Positions 26,935 through 35,922 of a stretch of DNA of 64,000 bases are shown piece after piece. Source of the stretch: Paraburkholderia sp. GTDB lineage: Bacteria; Pseudomonadota; Gammaproteobacteria; Burkholderiales; Burkholderiaceae. The first letter of the stretch is position 1, and each line of letters starts with the position of its first letter. Position numbers and translations under genes: made by a program. Under the pieces are notes generated by a model. The model was not told where the DNA came from and ran no database searches. It saw only the letters and a program-made list of their open reading frames with translations. The stretch lies in contig NZ_JAMXLH010000052.1 of the NCBI RefSeq assembly GCF_024281035.1, positions 1 through 64,000 on the forward strand, written 5' to 3'.

Positions 26935-27353
26935 GCCGCGTCGCTGCCTCCACCCGGGCGGGGTGACGGGAAAGAGGCAGCGCGCGCCGTTTGCATCGCG
27001 TTTGCATCGTTCGCATACGTTCGTCATCCTGCGCCGGTTCCGGGCAGACGCACTCGGGACCATCCCCCCATCCGGGCTATACCGGGATAGCGGATCGTTG
27101 TGTATCTGCAAGCATCCGCAAGCAAGACAGTACTTACGCAACCATGGAATTCGACAGCGGCGAGCACGTGGCGCTCTCTGGCCCCGATCCAGCCGGATTT
27201 GGGGCCAAACTGCATGGCATCGGTCACCGAAAACGGCAGATGTCCTGCAAACGTTAACTCTTTCGTAAGTCTGCACCGGCAAGCTAGTTGTGTCGGCTAC
27301 TGACCCGCTCCGGGTCCGCAGCGCTGACACATGACTAGCTGGAGGCACAGACT
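26935..27353. other. Intergenic, with hairpin near its start
   Basis: 419 bases between the carrier and the DUF4148 gene. The first 50 bases hold a hairpin (listed separately). The rest has no supported frame; the promoter of the DUF4148 gene should lie near 27260-27340, and TGGAGG is directly before its ATG. Confidence 0.45.
26943..26981 (+). terminator. Hairpin after oxalate/formate carrier
   Basis: GCTGCCTC pairs with GAGGCAGC; an inner CACCCG/CGGGGTG can add to the stem. It begins 9 nt after the stop codon. No T-run follows, so intrinsic termination is only probable. Confidence 0.45.
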
Positions 27354-27602
27354 ATGAACCGGACACTTAAACTGGCCGCTATTGCGGCCGTATTGCTTGT
27401 ACCAACCCTTTCATCCGCTCAACCGTCCAACGGGCCGGTCACGCGTGCCCAGGTGCGCGAAGAACTCGCGCAGCTGGTAAGAGCCGGCTACAGACCAACC
27501 GGGCGAGACAACAAATATCCAGCCGACCTGTGGGCAGCCCAGGCGCGCGTTGCCGCCGCCATGGGCCACTCCACGACGGCCCCGAACGGGCAACGCTATT
27601 GA
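27354..27602 (+). CDS. DUF4148 domain secreted protein
   Basis: 82 residues: signal peptide (1-22, ending SSAQ) and the DUF4148 core with VTRAQVREELAQLVRAGY and the tyrosine/proline region YPADLWAAQARVAA. Such proteins occur in many copies in Burkholderiaceae; they are periplasmic and of unknown role. TGGAGG upstream supports the start. Confidence 0.9.
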   Translation: MNRTLKLAAIAAVLLVPTLSSAQPSNGPVTRAQVREELAQLVRAGYRPTGRDNKYPADLWAAQARVAAAMGHSTTAPNGQRY

Positions 27603-27619
27603 TACGATTGTTGAAGATG

Positions 27620-27644
27620 GAAGGACGCGGCAAGTGCGTCTTTC
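27620..27644 (+). terminator. Hairpin terminator after DUF4148 gene
   Basis: GAAGGACGC pairs with GCGTCTTTC (one G-U pair) around a 7-nt loop, 17 nt after the stop. Three T residues sit in the 3' arm. Confidence 0.55.
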
Positions 27645-27735
27645 GCGTTAAAGCGGTGTTCGGCGACGGCATGCAAAAGCCGCGAGTCGTTCACTGCTCA
27701 TTCAGCTTTGGTGGATACGATGTCGTACGGTGCTT

Positions 27736-27780
27736 TCAATCGTGCTTGACGGACGTTCGATGTTCGTCAAGCGCGATTGA
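27736..27780. repeat. Long near-perfect inverted repeat
   Basis: Two 16-nt arms, TCAATCGTGCTTGACG and CGTCAAGCGCGATTGA, differ at one position and enclose 13 nt. It lies between the convergent DUF4148 and ACT genes. As RNA it would be a very stable hairpin; it has no T-run. It could be a shared two-way terminator or a repeated palindromic element. Confidence 0.7.
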
Positions 27781-27870
27781 ACGGTGTCGTTTCCCGGAAC
27801 ATGACGACCAGGCAGCACGACATTGAAGGCCCGGCGTGCCACTTCACTGATGAAATGCCCGCTTACGGCC

Positions 27871-28293
27871 TCAAACCCCCTGCAGTATCTCCATGGCCTG
27901 ACTGCTATCGTCCAGCGAATCCAGCGCCAGATAAGCGACAAACTGTGTCCCGATGACAGCGGCCGAAACGCCGCGCAGATTGATGCCCTTCCCAGCAATC
28001 TTCCGGGTCAATTCGGCGATGATGCCCGGCTTGTCCGCGCCCATCACGCGCACGGAATGAAGGCTTGATGTGACGTTAAAACCCGCCTGCGACGCGGCAC
28101 GAATTTCATGGTCGTTCTGCAGCGGCGCGACAAAAACGATGCTCCTGCCCGGTGTTTCCGGCGTGCGACGCGCAACAATGAACTGAAGATCCGCGCCCGC
28201 GTCACGCAGAATCTCCAACGCCCCGGCGAGTCCGCCGGGCTTGTCGTCGATGGTGGACGCCCAGACATCGACGCGTTCGACGAGCAGATCCAT
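27871..28293 (-). CDS. ACT domain protein
   Basis: 140 residues with two ACT-like halves: DVWASTIDDKPGGLAGALEI near the start and VMGADKPGIIAELTRKIAGK near residue 85. The architecture is like GcvR-type or amino-acid-sensing ACT proteins that have no catalytic domain. GGAGGG lies 7 nt before the ATG at 28293. Divergent from the acetyl-CoA synthetase, 244 nt away; a link to it is not evident. Confidence 0.82.
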   Translation of the reverse strand: MDLLVERVDVWASTIDDKPGGLAGALEILRDAGADLQFIVARRTPETPGRSIVFVAPLQNDHEIRAASQAGFNVTSSLHSVRVMGADKPGIIAELTRKIAGKGINLRGVSAAVIGTQFVAYLALDSLDDSSQAMEILQGV

Positions 28294-28537
28294 GGTCAGC
28301 CCTCCCAACCGTTGTCCGTCAATCAAAATCTAGTTCACTGATGACCGGCGGGCAACCTCGCCGCGCCGTCACGACACCGGGGAGTCGTCCGCCAACCTTG
28401 TTAACGCTCCCGCGTTGGACTTAAATGAGTTTATGCAGTCAACCGTCACATCCGGTGCCCTGGATGGCGACAGAGAACCCGCGCAAGCGTGCGGATGTCT
28501 CGTGGCCGAGGCCGTCCGGGGTCAAGGAGAAAGCGTT

Positions 28538-30598
28538 ATGTCCCGAGACAAGTCGCCCCGCCACTCCGCCGCCGAACAGCAATCGTCCGACGCTACCGAA
28601 GCGCAGATCGCCGTGCATTGGCCGGAAGAGGCGTATATCCCGCCGCCCGCGCCGTTCATCGCGCACGCCAATCTCGCCGATCCGGATGTCTTCGAACGTT
28701 TCTCCCTCGACCGCTTTCCCGAATGCTTCAAGGAATTCGCGGATGTGCTCGACTGGTACAAGTATTGGGAAACGACGTTCGACGCGAGCAATCCGCCGTT
28801 CTGGCGCTGGTTCGTCGGCGGCAGGATCAATGCCTGCTACAACTGCGTGGACCGGCACCTGGCCGCATACAGGAACAAGACGGCGATCCATTTCGTGCCC
28901 GAATCCGAGGACGAGGCGGTCCAGCACGTCACCTACCAGGAGCTTTATGTCCGCGTCAACGAGTTCGCCGCCCTGTTGCGCGACACCTTCGGGCTGAAAG
29001 CCGGAGACCGGGTCACGCTGCACCTGCCGATGGTCGCGGAGTTGCCCATTACGATGCTCGCGTGCGCCCGGCTTGGAGTGATCCACTCGCAGGTATTCAG
29101 TGGTTTCAGCGGTGTGGCCTGTGCCGACCGTATTCTGGACTCCGAAAGCCGCTTGCTGATCACGATGGACGCTTACTGGCGCGGAGGCAAACTCATCGAT
29201 CACAAGGAGAAGGCCGATATTGCGTATACGGAAGCGGCTGGCCGGGGGCACACAATCGAAAACGTGCTGGTATGGCAGCGCTACCCGAGCCGATATTCGA
29301 GTCCGACTGCGCTGGTCAAAGGACGTGACGTCATCGTCAATGACCTGCTCAAGACCTTCCGGGGCAAACGCGTCGACCCCGTGCCGATGCCGGCCGAGGC
29401 GCCGCTTTTCCTCATGTATACGAGCGGCACGACCGGGCGTCCGAAAGGATGCCAGCACTCGACCGCAGGCTTCCTGGCCTACGTGGCGTGGACGTCGAAA
29501 TACATCCAGGACATTCATCCCGAAGACGTCTACTGGTGCATGGCCGACATCGGCTGGATCACGGGCCACTCATACATCGTCTATGGACCGCTGGCGCTTG
29601 GCGCTTCGTCTGTCGTGTACGAGGGCGTGCCGACCTGGCCCGATGCGGGGCGCCCGTGGCGAATCGCCGAGAACCTTGGGGTGAACATCTTTCATACGTC
29701 GCCGACGGCGATCCGGGCGCTGCGGCGCAGCGGTCCCGATGAGCCGGCGAAATACAACCTCCGCTTCAAGCACATGACCACGGTGGGCGAACCGATCGAG
29801 CCCGAAGTCTGGAAGTGGTATCTCGAGTCGGTGGGCAAGAACAAGGCGGTTATCGTCGACACCTGGTGGCAGACGGAAACGGGCGGATTTCTGTGCAGCA
29901 CGGTACCCGCGCTCGACAGAATGAAGCCTGGCAGCACCGGCCCGGGGATTCCCGGCATTCATCCGGTGATTTACGACGACAATGGCAACGAGCTCGAGCG
30001 CGGCTGCGGCAAGGCGGGCAATATCTGTATCCGCAACCCGTGGCCCGGTGCTTTCCAGACCATCTGGAAAGCACCGGAGCGTTACGTGAAAACGTACTAT
30101 GCGCGCTACTGCAAGGACACGAAGAGCAAGGACTGGCGCGACTGGCCCTACATGACCGGCGATGGCGCGGTGGAAGCGGCGGATGGCTACTTCCGCATTC
30201 TTGGCCGCATCGATGACGTGATTAACGTCGCGGGCCACCGTCTCGGCACCAAGGAAATCGAATCGGCCGCCCTGCTCGATCCGGACGTCGCCGAAGCGGC
30301 CGTCGTGCCGGTCGCCGATGAAATCAAGGGTAAGGTGCCCGAACTCTATGTTTCGCTGAAGCCGGGCATCGAGCCGGCTGCCGGGATTGCGCAACGTGTT
30401 TCGGACCAGGTCGTGGCCCGGATCGGTGCGATAGCAAAGCCTCATCAGGTCGTCATCGTTCCCGACATGCCCAAGACCCGCTCCGGCAAGATCATGCGGC
30501 GCGTGCTCGCGGCGATCTCCAGTCATCAGGATCCGGGAGACGTTTCCACGCTTGCGAATCCCGAGATCGTGGACACGATCAAGGAGCTCAACAAGTAG
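28538..30598 (+). CDS. Acetyl-CoA synthetase-like AMP-forming ligase
   Basis: 686 residues. All ANL-family core motifs are present: phosphate loop MYTSGTTGRPKG, DTWWQTETGG (whose tryptophans favour a short acyl such as acetate), the hinge region GRIDDVINVAGHRL, and the C-terminal KTRSGKIMRR whose lysine is the acetylation site of Acs. AAGGAG supports the ATG at 28538, although the frame stays open further upstream. Longer and more diverged than housekeeping Acs; a short-chain acyl other than acetate is possible. Confidence 0.88.
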   Translation: MSRDKSPRHSAAEQQSSDATEAQIAVHWPEEAYIPPPAPFIAHANLADPDVFERFSLDRFPECFKEFADVLDWYKYWETTFDASNPPFWRWFVGGRINACYNCVDRHLAAYRNKTAIHFVPESEDEAVQHVTYQELYVRVNEFAALLRDTFGLKAGDRVTLHLPMVAELPITMLACARLGVIHSQVFSGFSGVACADRILDSESRLLITMDAYWRGGKLIDHKEKADIAYTEAAGRGHTIENVLVWQRYPSRYSSPTALVKGRDVIVNDLLKTFRGKRVDPVPMPAEAPLFLMYTSGTTGRPKGCQHSTAGFLAYVAWTSKYIQDIHPEDVYWCMADIGWITGHSYIVYGPLALGASSVVYEGVPTWPDAGRPWRIAENLGVNIFHTSPTAIRALRRSGPDEPAKYNLRFKHMTTVGEPIEPEVWKWYLESVGKNKAVIVDTWWQTETGGFLCSTVPALDRMKPGSTGPGIPGIHPVIYDDNGNELERGCGKAGNICIRNPWPGAFQTIWKAPERYVKTYYARYCKDTKSKDWRDWPYMTGDGAVEAADGYFRILGRIDDVINVAGHRLGTKEIESAALLDPDVAEAAVVPVADEIKGKVPELYVSLKPGIEPAAGIAQRVSDQVVARIGAIAKPHQVVIVPDMPKTRSGKIMRRVLAAISSHQDPGDVSTLANPEIVDTIKELNK

Positions 30599-30702
30599 AG
30601 GCCGGGTTTATCGTGGGTGAACTATTTACGTAATTTTTTCGGAATTTTCCGCATGGAGAATTACTCGACACAACGACACCCCGCAGGGAATCTGGAGATG
30701 TA

Positions 30703-30798
30703 TGGCGGAAAGCAGCCGGAGTCGAACCGACCTGGGAACGACTGACGCCCCCAACCGGATTTGAAGTCCGGCCGTACCACCGGATACGAATGCCTTCC
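30703..30798 (-). tRNA. selC: tRNA-Sec (anticodon TCA)
   Basis: A 96-nt tRNA on the minus strand with encoded CCA at its 3' end (30703-30705). The acceptor stem has 8 bp (GGAAGGCA with TGCTTTCC, one G-U), the anticodon context is GGACTTCAAATCC, there is a long variable arm, and the T-loop reads GTTCGACTCC. Eight acceptor pairs, the TCA anticodon and the length are the marks of selenocysteine tRNA. It lies 38 nt after the selB stop, so the whole Sec apparatus is clustered here. Confidence 0.96.
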
Positions 30799-30836
30799 TT
30801 CGCTAACCCGAATACGCGACTGACATCGCGCGATAT

Positions 30837-32756
30837 TCAAAGCACATCGTTCAACCGGCTATCGGCACGCAGCAGGTGCCGTTCTCGCTGGAAGCGAGTA
30901 TATCCAACGCGATCGAAGAACTCCAGGAGCTGGATCGCGCGCTTGCGCCCGAGTCCCGTGGCATCGCGAAACGCCGCAGCCTCCACTGCGCCATCTCGTG
31001 CCCGCGCCAGCTGTGCAACGAGCCGCGCAAGGTCGTGCATGACATCCCGATCGTAAAAGAGATCGCGTACGACCTGATACAGCAGACCGAGACGAGCCAG
31101 CTTGCGCAACAACGCACGCACGTACTCCTCGGGCTGACGTGTCTCGTTTGCAAGGTCCCGCGTCCACGGCGGATCGTAACGTCCTTGTGCGATCAACGAT
31201 CTCAACAACGCGGCCAGCGCTTCCTCATCGGCGTCGAGCCGCACCGTATGCGACGGCAGATGCAGCCACGGCCCGCTGCGTACGATGCGCCCATCCCGCA
31301 CGAGCGAATCGACCACCGCGCGCCACACCGCGTCGCTCGCGAGCGGCACCGTCATGCGCCGCAAACGCGCCGCGTCCGGTCCCTGCTCGTCGGGCATGCG
31401 TGCATGAAATTGCGCGAGCGCCTCGGCAACGCGCGCCGACATCTGTTCCCAGTGATGCCGCGCGATCACCACGCCGTCGTCCACGCGTTCACGCGGCGCA
31501 ATTTCGACGACATCGGCTAGCAGCACCAGCACGTTCGCCGCGTAGCCACTTAGTTGCGTGAGCGCCGATCGTGCGATGCCGTAAGGTGCCTGCGCGAGCA
31601 ACGGTTCGATGCGCTCTTCATCGAGCCACGTGCGCAATGCATCCAGCCACGCGATGCGTTCCGGCGTACGGCGGCGCCGCGCCGGTGCGAAGGGATCGAG
31701 CACGCGGCCGCCACCTGTCGTGTGCGTCGCCTGAGCATCGCGCACGATGAAGCGATCGCCGGGCAATGCGCCGATCGGCGTCTCGAAGACGAGCTGCACG
31801 CGCGCGCACTCGCCGGGCGCAACGGTCTCGCCCTCTAGCAGCACGACGTTCGCCACACGGTGCATCGTCCCCAGGTGAACATGCAAAGGCGTCCAGTGAC
31901 GCAGCGTAACGTCCGCATCGGCGAGCAGTCTCAATTCGGCATCGAGTCGCGTTGTCGACTGCCCGAGCCTCGCATCGACAATCCAGTCGCCACGCGCAAT
32001 CTGCTCCTTGTCGACGCCCGCGAGATTCAACGCACATCGCTGTCCCGCGCGGCCCGCTTCTGCCGCACGATTCTGCGCGTGGATGCTGCGCACGCGCACG
32101 GGCAATCCGGCTGGTGCAAGCAGCAGTGCATCGCCCGTCTGCACGCGGCCCGCGAACACCGTGCCCGTCACAACCGTTCCCTGCCCCGTCAACGTAAACA
32201 CACGGTCCACGGCCAGCCGGAACAGCCCGTCGTCGCGTCGCGCCTGCCAGGCCATCGCGCGCGCACGCAACCAGGCGTCGAGACTTGCCACGCCTGCGTC
32301 GTCTGATCGCGTCGCCTGCGTCTCGAAGCACGGCGCATCGGCGAACGACGCGGCCGCAAGCCATGCGCCGATTTCGGCACGCACTTCGGCGATGCGCGCC
32401 GCGTCCACGCGGTCGGTTTTCGTCAGCGCGACCGCGCCCGCACTCACGCCGAGCAGTTGCAGGATCGCGAGATGTTCGCGCGTTTGCGGCATCACGCCAT
32501 CGTCGGCGGCGATTACAAGCAGCGCAAAGTCGATGCCGCACGAACCCGCCGCCATCGTATGAACGAGCTTTTCGTGGCCGGGCACGTCGATGAATCCCAG
32601 CACATCGCCATTCGGCAGCGGCGTGTAGGCATAACCCAGCTCGATCGATATGCCGCGCGCCTTCTCCTCCTTGAGCCGGTCTGTATCGACACCGGTCAGC
32701 GCGCGAACCAGCGTGGTCTTGCCATGATCGATATGGCCCGCCGTGCCGATGATCAC
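30837..32756 (-). CDS. selB: Selenocysteine-specific elongation factor SelB
   Basis: 639 residues. GTPase domain with GTAGHIDHGKTTL (P-loop), DVPGHEKLVHTM (G3) and LTKTDRVDA (G4); EF-Tu-like barrels follow; the last 270 residues are winged-helix repeats that bind the SECIS hairpin. It brings Sec-tRNA to in-frame UGA codons. The start is the GTG at 32756, which overlaps the selA stop (GTGA), so the two are translationally coupled. Confidence 0.96.
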   Translation of the reverse strand: MIIGTAGHIDHGKTTLVRALTGVDTDRLKEEKARGISIELGYAYTPLPNGDVLGFIDVPGHEKLVHTMAAGSCGIDFALLVIAADDGVMPQTREHLAILQLLGVSAGAVALTKTDRVDAARIAEVRAEIGAWLAAASFADAPCFETQATRSDDAGVASLDAWLRARAMAWQARRDDGLFRLAVDRVFTLTGQGTVVTGTVFAGRVQTGDALLLAPAGLPVRVRSIHAQNRAAEAGRAGQRCALNLAGVDKEQIARGDWIVDARLGQSTTRLDAELRLLADADVTLRHWTPLHVHLGTMHRVANVVLLEGETVAPGECARVQLVFETPIGALPGDRFIVRDAQATHTTGGGRVLDPFAPARRRRTPERIAWLDALRTWLDEERIEPLLAQAPYGIARSALTQLSGYAANVLVLLADVVEIAPRERVDDGVVIARHHWEQMSARVAEALAQFHARMPDEQGPDAARLRRMTVPLASDAVWRAVVDSLVRDGRIVRSGPWLHLPSHTVRLDADEEALAALLRSLIAQGRYDPPWTRDLANETRQPEEYVRALLRKLARLGLLYQVVRDLFYDRDVMHDLARLVAQLARARDGAVEAAAFRDATGLGRKRAIQLLEFFDRVGYTRFQRERHLLRADSRLNDVL

Positions 32757-34219
32757 GGTCGCAGCTCCGCGAGTTGCGCGATGAACGCCGCTTCGTCGGC
32801 GCCTTCGATGCAGCGCATGTCGAGCCGCAATGCATCCTCGGCAATGCGTCCGATCACCGGGCGCGGTAACGCCCGCAACGCGCGTTCGAGCTTCATCAGC
32901 GCGCGGCCGCTGCCGACCTTGCCCGCGTGACGTACGACGAGTCCGCTGCCCGGCAACACGTCCACGGGCAGTGCGCCACTGCCGATCTGGCTGAACATCG
33001 GTTCGACGCTCACGGCATACGCGTCGCCCAGCGCGTGCTGGAGCACCGGCGACGCGCGCATCGCGCACTCCTGCATCTGCGCAACGGGACGCGTGAGCAG
33101 ACGCAGTGTCGTCAGCCTTTCACGCAGAAATTCCGGCGCCTGATAAAGCTTCAGCACGGGTTCGAGCGCGGCAAGCGTAAGCTTGCCCACGCGTAGCGCG
33201 CGCTTTAGCGGATGCTTCTTGATCTTCGCGATCAAAGCCTTGCGACCGACGATCAGCCCTGCCTGCGGACCGCCGAGCAACTTGTCGCCACTGAACGTGA
33301 CGAGGTCCGCACCGGCCTCGATAGTTGCGCGCACAGTCGGTTCGGCGGGCAGCCCCCATTGCGTGAGATCGATCAGCGTTCCGCTGCCCAGGTCCACTGC
33401 AACGGGCAATCCGTTTGCGCGCGCAAGCGGTACGAGTTCGTCAAGCTCGACGCTCTTCGTGAAGCCGCTGATGGCATAGTTGCTGCAGTGGACCTTCATC
33501 AGCAGCGCGGTATGCGTATTAATCGCAGATTCGTAATCGGAAACATGCGTCCGGTTAGTCGTGCCCACCTCGCGCAGTCGCGCGCCCGCACGGCCCATGA
33601 TGTCTGGAATACGGAACGCGCCGCCGATTTCGACCAGTTCGCCGCGCGAGACGATCACTTCTTTTCGCGGGGCAAGCGCCGCGAGCGAGAGCAGCACCGC
33701 CGCCGCGTTGTTGTTCACGACCGTGGCCGCCTCTGCGCCGGTCAGTTCGCAAATCAGATCGTCGATCAGATCGTCGCGGTCGCCGCGCTTGCCCGTCGCG
33801 AGATCGAACTCCAGATTCACCGGTTGCGCGAGCGCCTGCGCGACCGCGCGCACGGCTTCGTCGGGAAGCAGCGCGCGACCGAGATTTGTATGGAGCACCG
33901 TGCCGGTCAGGTTGAACACCGGACGCAGGCGGCTTTGCGCGCACGCGGCGAGAACATTCGCCGCGTTGTCGATCACAGATTCCGGCGCGAATGGCGCAGC
34001 GGCGTCCGCGGGCACCACCAGCGTGCCCGCCTGCGCATCTCGCCGCCAGCCGTCGAGCGTCGCGCGAATGGCCGCCAGCACCTGCGTGCGTCCGTACATC
34101 GCAATCAGCGGCTGCGCCTGTGCGGATGCAATGACACGTTCGACCGCCGGCATCTTCGCGAGCAACGCGTTCAGCGCGCGTGCGTCACACCGCGCTTCCT
34201 GTCCCACGGTTTCGCTCAT
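32753..34219 (-). CDS. selA: L-seryl-tRNA(Sec) selenium transferase SelA
   Basis: 488 residues. PLP enzyme that turns seryl-tRNA-Sec into selenocysteinyl-tRNA using selenophosphate. The N-terminal tRNA-binding region is followed by NLTGTVLHTNLGRALL and the PLP lysine in FSGDKLLGGPQAGLIVG. The usual family length is about 470. Stop overlaps the selB start; the fdhE stop lies 15 nt upstream. No selD (selenophosphate synthetase) is in view. Confidence 0.97.
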   Translation of the reverse strand: MSETVGQEARCDARALNALLAKMPAVERVIASAQAQPLIAMYGRTQVLAAIRATLDGWRRDAQAGTLVVPADAAAPFAPESVIDNAANVLAACAQSRLRPVFNLTGTVLHTNLGRALLPDEAVRAVAQALAQPVNLEFDLATGKRGDRDDLIDDLICELTGAEAATVVNNNAAAVLLSLAALAPRKEVIVSRGELVEIGGAFRIPDIMGRAGARLREVGTTNRTHVSDYESAINTHTALLMKVHCSNYAISGFTKSVELDELVPLARANGLPVAVDLGSGTLIDLTQWGLPAEPTVRATIEAGADLVTFSGDKLLGGPQAGLIVGRKALIAKIKKHPLKRALRVGKLTLAALEPVLKLYQAPEFLRERLTTLRLLTRPVAQMQECAMRASPVLQHALGDAYAVSVEPMFSQIGSGALPVDVLPGSGLVVRHAGKVGSGRALMKLERALRALPRPVIGRIAEDALRLDMRCIEGADEAAFIAQLAELRP

Positions 34220-34234
34220 CGTGCGCTCGCTGGT

Positions 34235-35167
34235 TCATTGATCGGCGGGTGCTTCCGGCCAGAGCAGCGGATTCGGGCTCGCGCGCTGATAGCCCGCTTC
34301 ATTCATCAGGAGATCGAGTGTGAGGCTCGCGAGATCGTCGGCGAGCGGTTCGAATTCGAAGTCCTTCTCCTGATAGCCGATCTTGCGATACGTATGGCAT
34401 TCATCACACGATTCGGCCTTCAGCGCAGGATTGCCGCCCTCGATGCCGTGATACGCGATGCCCTTGGTGGAATCGCAATTCGTGCATTTCACGCGGACCA
34501 CATGCGCCTCGGTCCCGCACAGGCTGCATTGCGTGAAGCGATAACCGTGATAAGCGCCGCCAATGCGCACGATGCTCGCGACCGGCGGCACGCCGCAAAC
34601 GGGACACGCGCCGGGCGTATCGACATAAGGCACGTCTTGAACGTCGAGCCGGCTCGCGAGGTCGGTCCACACCACCTGAAGCGCGGCCATGATGAATGGC
34701 GCCGTCGCGGGCGCCACTTCGGCGTAACGCTGCGCGAGCAGCGCGTCGGCTTGCGCGTCGAGTTCGGCATCGCTCATCGCGCGCAGTGCATCGAGCACCT
34801 TCGCGAGCGCGGGCGTGATGGCGCCCGCCGCTTCAACGCGATCAACCAGCCCGCGCAGCACGTCGCGCCACTGCGGGTCGCGCTCGCCGGACAGGGCCGG
34901 CAGAATCGGCATCGAATGACGCTGCGCATTCGCAATCGCGTCACGCTCCGGCATGCGCGCGCTGAAATGCTCCAGCGCGTGCTGCTGCGCGTCGACGAGC
35001 GCCGTCATCAGCCGCACATAACCGCCGATCGGATTGTGGTCCGCGAGCTGGCGCAACCGCGCGGCGCGCGCCGCAAAATGCGTCGCGCGCTCGGGTAGAC
35101 GAATACGAGGAATGGCTGAGGGATCGAGCGCCTGAATCTCAGCTGGGTCGAGGATACGTTGCGTCAC
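34235..35167 (-). CDS. fdhE: Formate dehydrogenase accessory protein FdhE
   Basis: 310 residues. The C-terminal half holds four paired-cysteine motifs, CPVC (near residue 188), CSLC, CTNC and CDEC, the rubredoxin-like iron site of FdhE, which checks or helps assembly of respiratory formate dehydrogenase before export. The GTG at 35167 fits the family start and has GGGAG 10 nt upstream; a longer frame lacks similarity. It follows the terminator-like hairpin after the gamma subunit and leads into selA. Confidence 0.93.
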   Translation of the reverse strand: MTQRILDPAEIQALDPSAIPRIRLPERATHFAARAARLRQLADHNPIGGYVRLMTALVDAQQHALEHFSARMPERDAIANAQRHSMPILPALSGERDPQWRDVLRGLVDRVEAAGAITPALAKVLDALRAMSDAELDAQADALLAQRYAEVAPATAPFIMAALQVVWTDLASRLDVQDVPYVDTPGACPVCGVPPVASIVRIGGAYHGYRFTQCSLCGTEAHVVRVKCTNCDSTKGIAYHGIEGGNPALKAESCDECHTYRKIGYQEKDFEFEPLADDLASLTLDLLMNEAGYQRASPNPLLWPEAPADQ

Positions 35168-35182
35168 GGCAGGTCTGCTCCC

Positions 35183-35221
35183 CAAAGAAAAAGCCGCCGC
35201 GCCCAGTCGGGCCGGCGGCTT
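35183..35221 (-). terminator. Intrinsic terminator between fdnI and fdhE
   Basis: On the minus strand AAGCCGCC pairs with GGCGGCTT around a GC-rich loop, then a run reading TTTTTCTTT follows. It sits 75 nt after the gamma subunit stop and 16 nt before the fdhE start, so it should separate or dampen transcription of the fdhE-selAB part. Confidence 0.8.
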
Positions 35222-35295
35222 GCCTGCATGCGCGGACGCCCCGGAAAGAAGCGGCGCGCCGTACGTGCTGCGCGATGCAAACCGCGCGTTGCGCG

Positions 35296-35922
35296 CTATT
35301 TGATACTCTCGCGGAACCAGCGCGGGTGATGCTTCTTCGCCCATCCCCAGGTCACCGTACCGCTCGTCATCGCACGAATCGAACCCTTGACCCACAGCGC
35401 CGCATAAACGTGGATGATGATGCCGACGATGAGCGCGAACGCCGCGACCGCATGCACGACCGAGGCGAGGCGGATGACCTCGATCGGGAAATAGATCGAG
35501 AAATAGCGCCGCCAGATCACAATGCCGCTTGCGAGCAACAGCACGAGACAAACCACCATCAGGAAGAATAGCAGCTTCTGTCCCGCATTGTAGCGGCCGA
35601 CTTCCGGCAGGTCCTCCTCGCGCTTGGCGAGCACGTCGCGGAATTTCATGAGCCACTCGCGATCCGCTGCGTCGAAGTGGTTGTGATGCCAGAAGCGCAG
35701 CGCAAGAATCAGGAACGACGCGAACATCACGACGCCGATAAACGGATGCAGAATACGGTTCCATTGGCCTCCGCCGAACAGCGCGGACAGCCAGAACATC
35801 GCCGGATGAAACATCGCGAGACCGGACAGCGCGAGCAGCACGAACGTGATCGCAGTAATCCAGTGATTGGTGCGCTCGTTGGCGGTGTAGCGCACGATCA
35901 GGTTCGGTTCATCGTTTTTCAT
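35296..35922 (-). CDS. fdnI: Formate dehydrogenase gamma subunit, cytochrome b
   Basis: 208 residues with four membrane helices and histidines placed for two b haems (TNHWITAITF, HPFIGVVMF, SVVHAVAAF, IIIHVYAALW). It anchors the formate dehydrogenase in the inner membrane and passes electrons to quinone. The ATG at 35922 overlaps the end of the beta subunit by 14 nt, so they are coupled. Confidence 0.94.
   Translation of the reverse strand: MKNDEPNLIVRYTANERTNHWITAITFVLLALSGLAMFHPAMFWLSALFGGGQWNRILHPFIGVVMFASFLILALRFWHHNHFDAADREWLMKFRDVLAKREEDLPEVGRYNAGQKLLFFLMVVCLVLLLASGIVIWRRYFSIYFPIEVIRLASVVHAVAAFALIVGIIIHVYAALWVKGSIRAMTSGTVTWGWAKKHHPRWFRESIK

Noticed and set aside
27871..28293. ACT protein as the regulatory part of an adjacent amino acid enzyme
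   Set aside because: The neighbours are DUF4148 and an acyl-CoA ligase on other strands, and no catalytic domain follows, so it is a stand-alone ACT protein.
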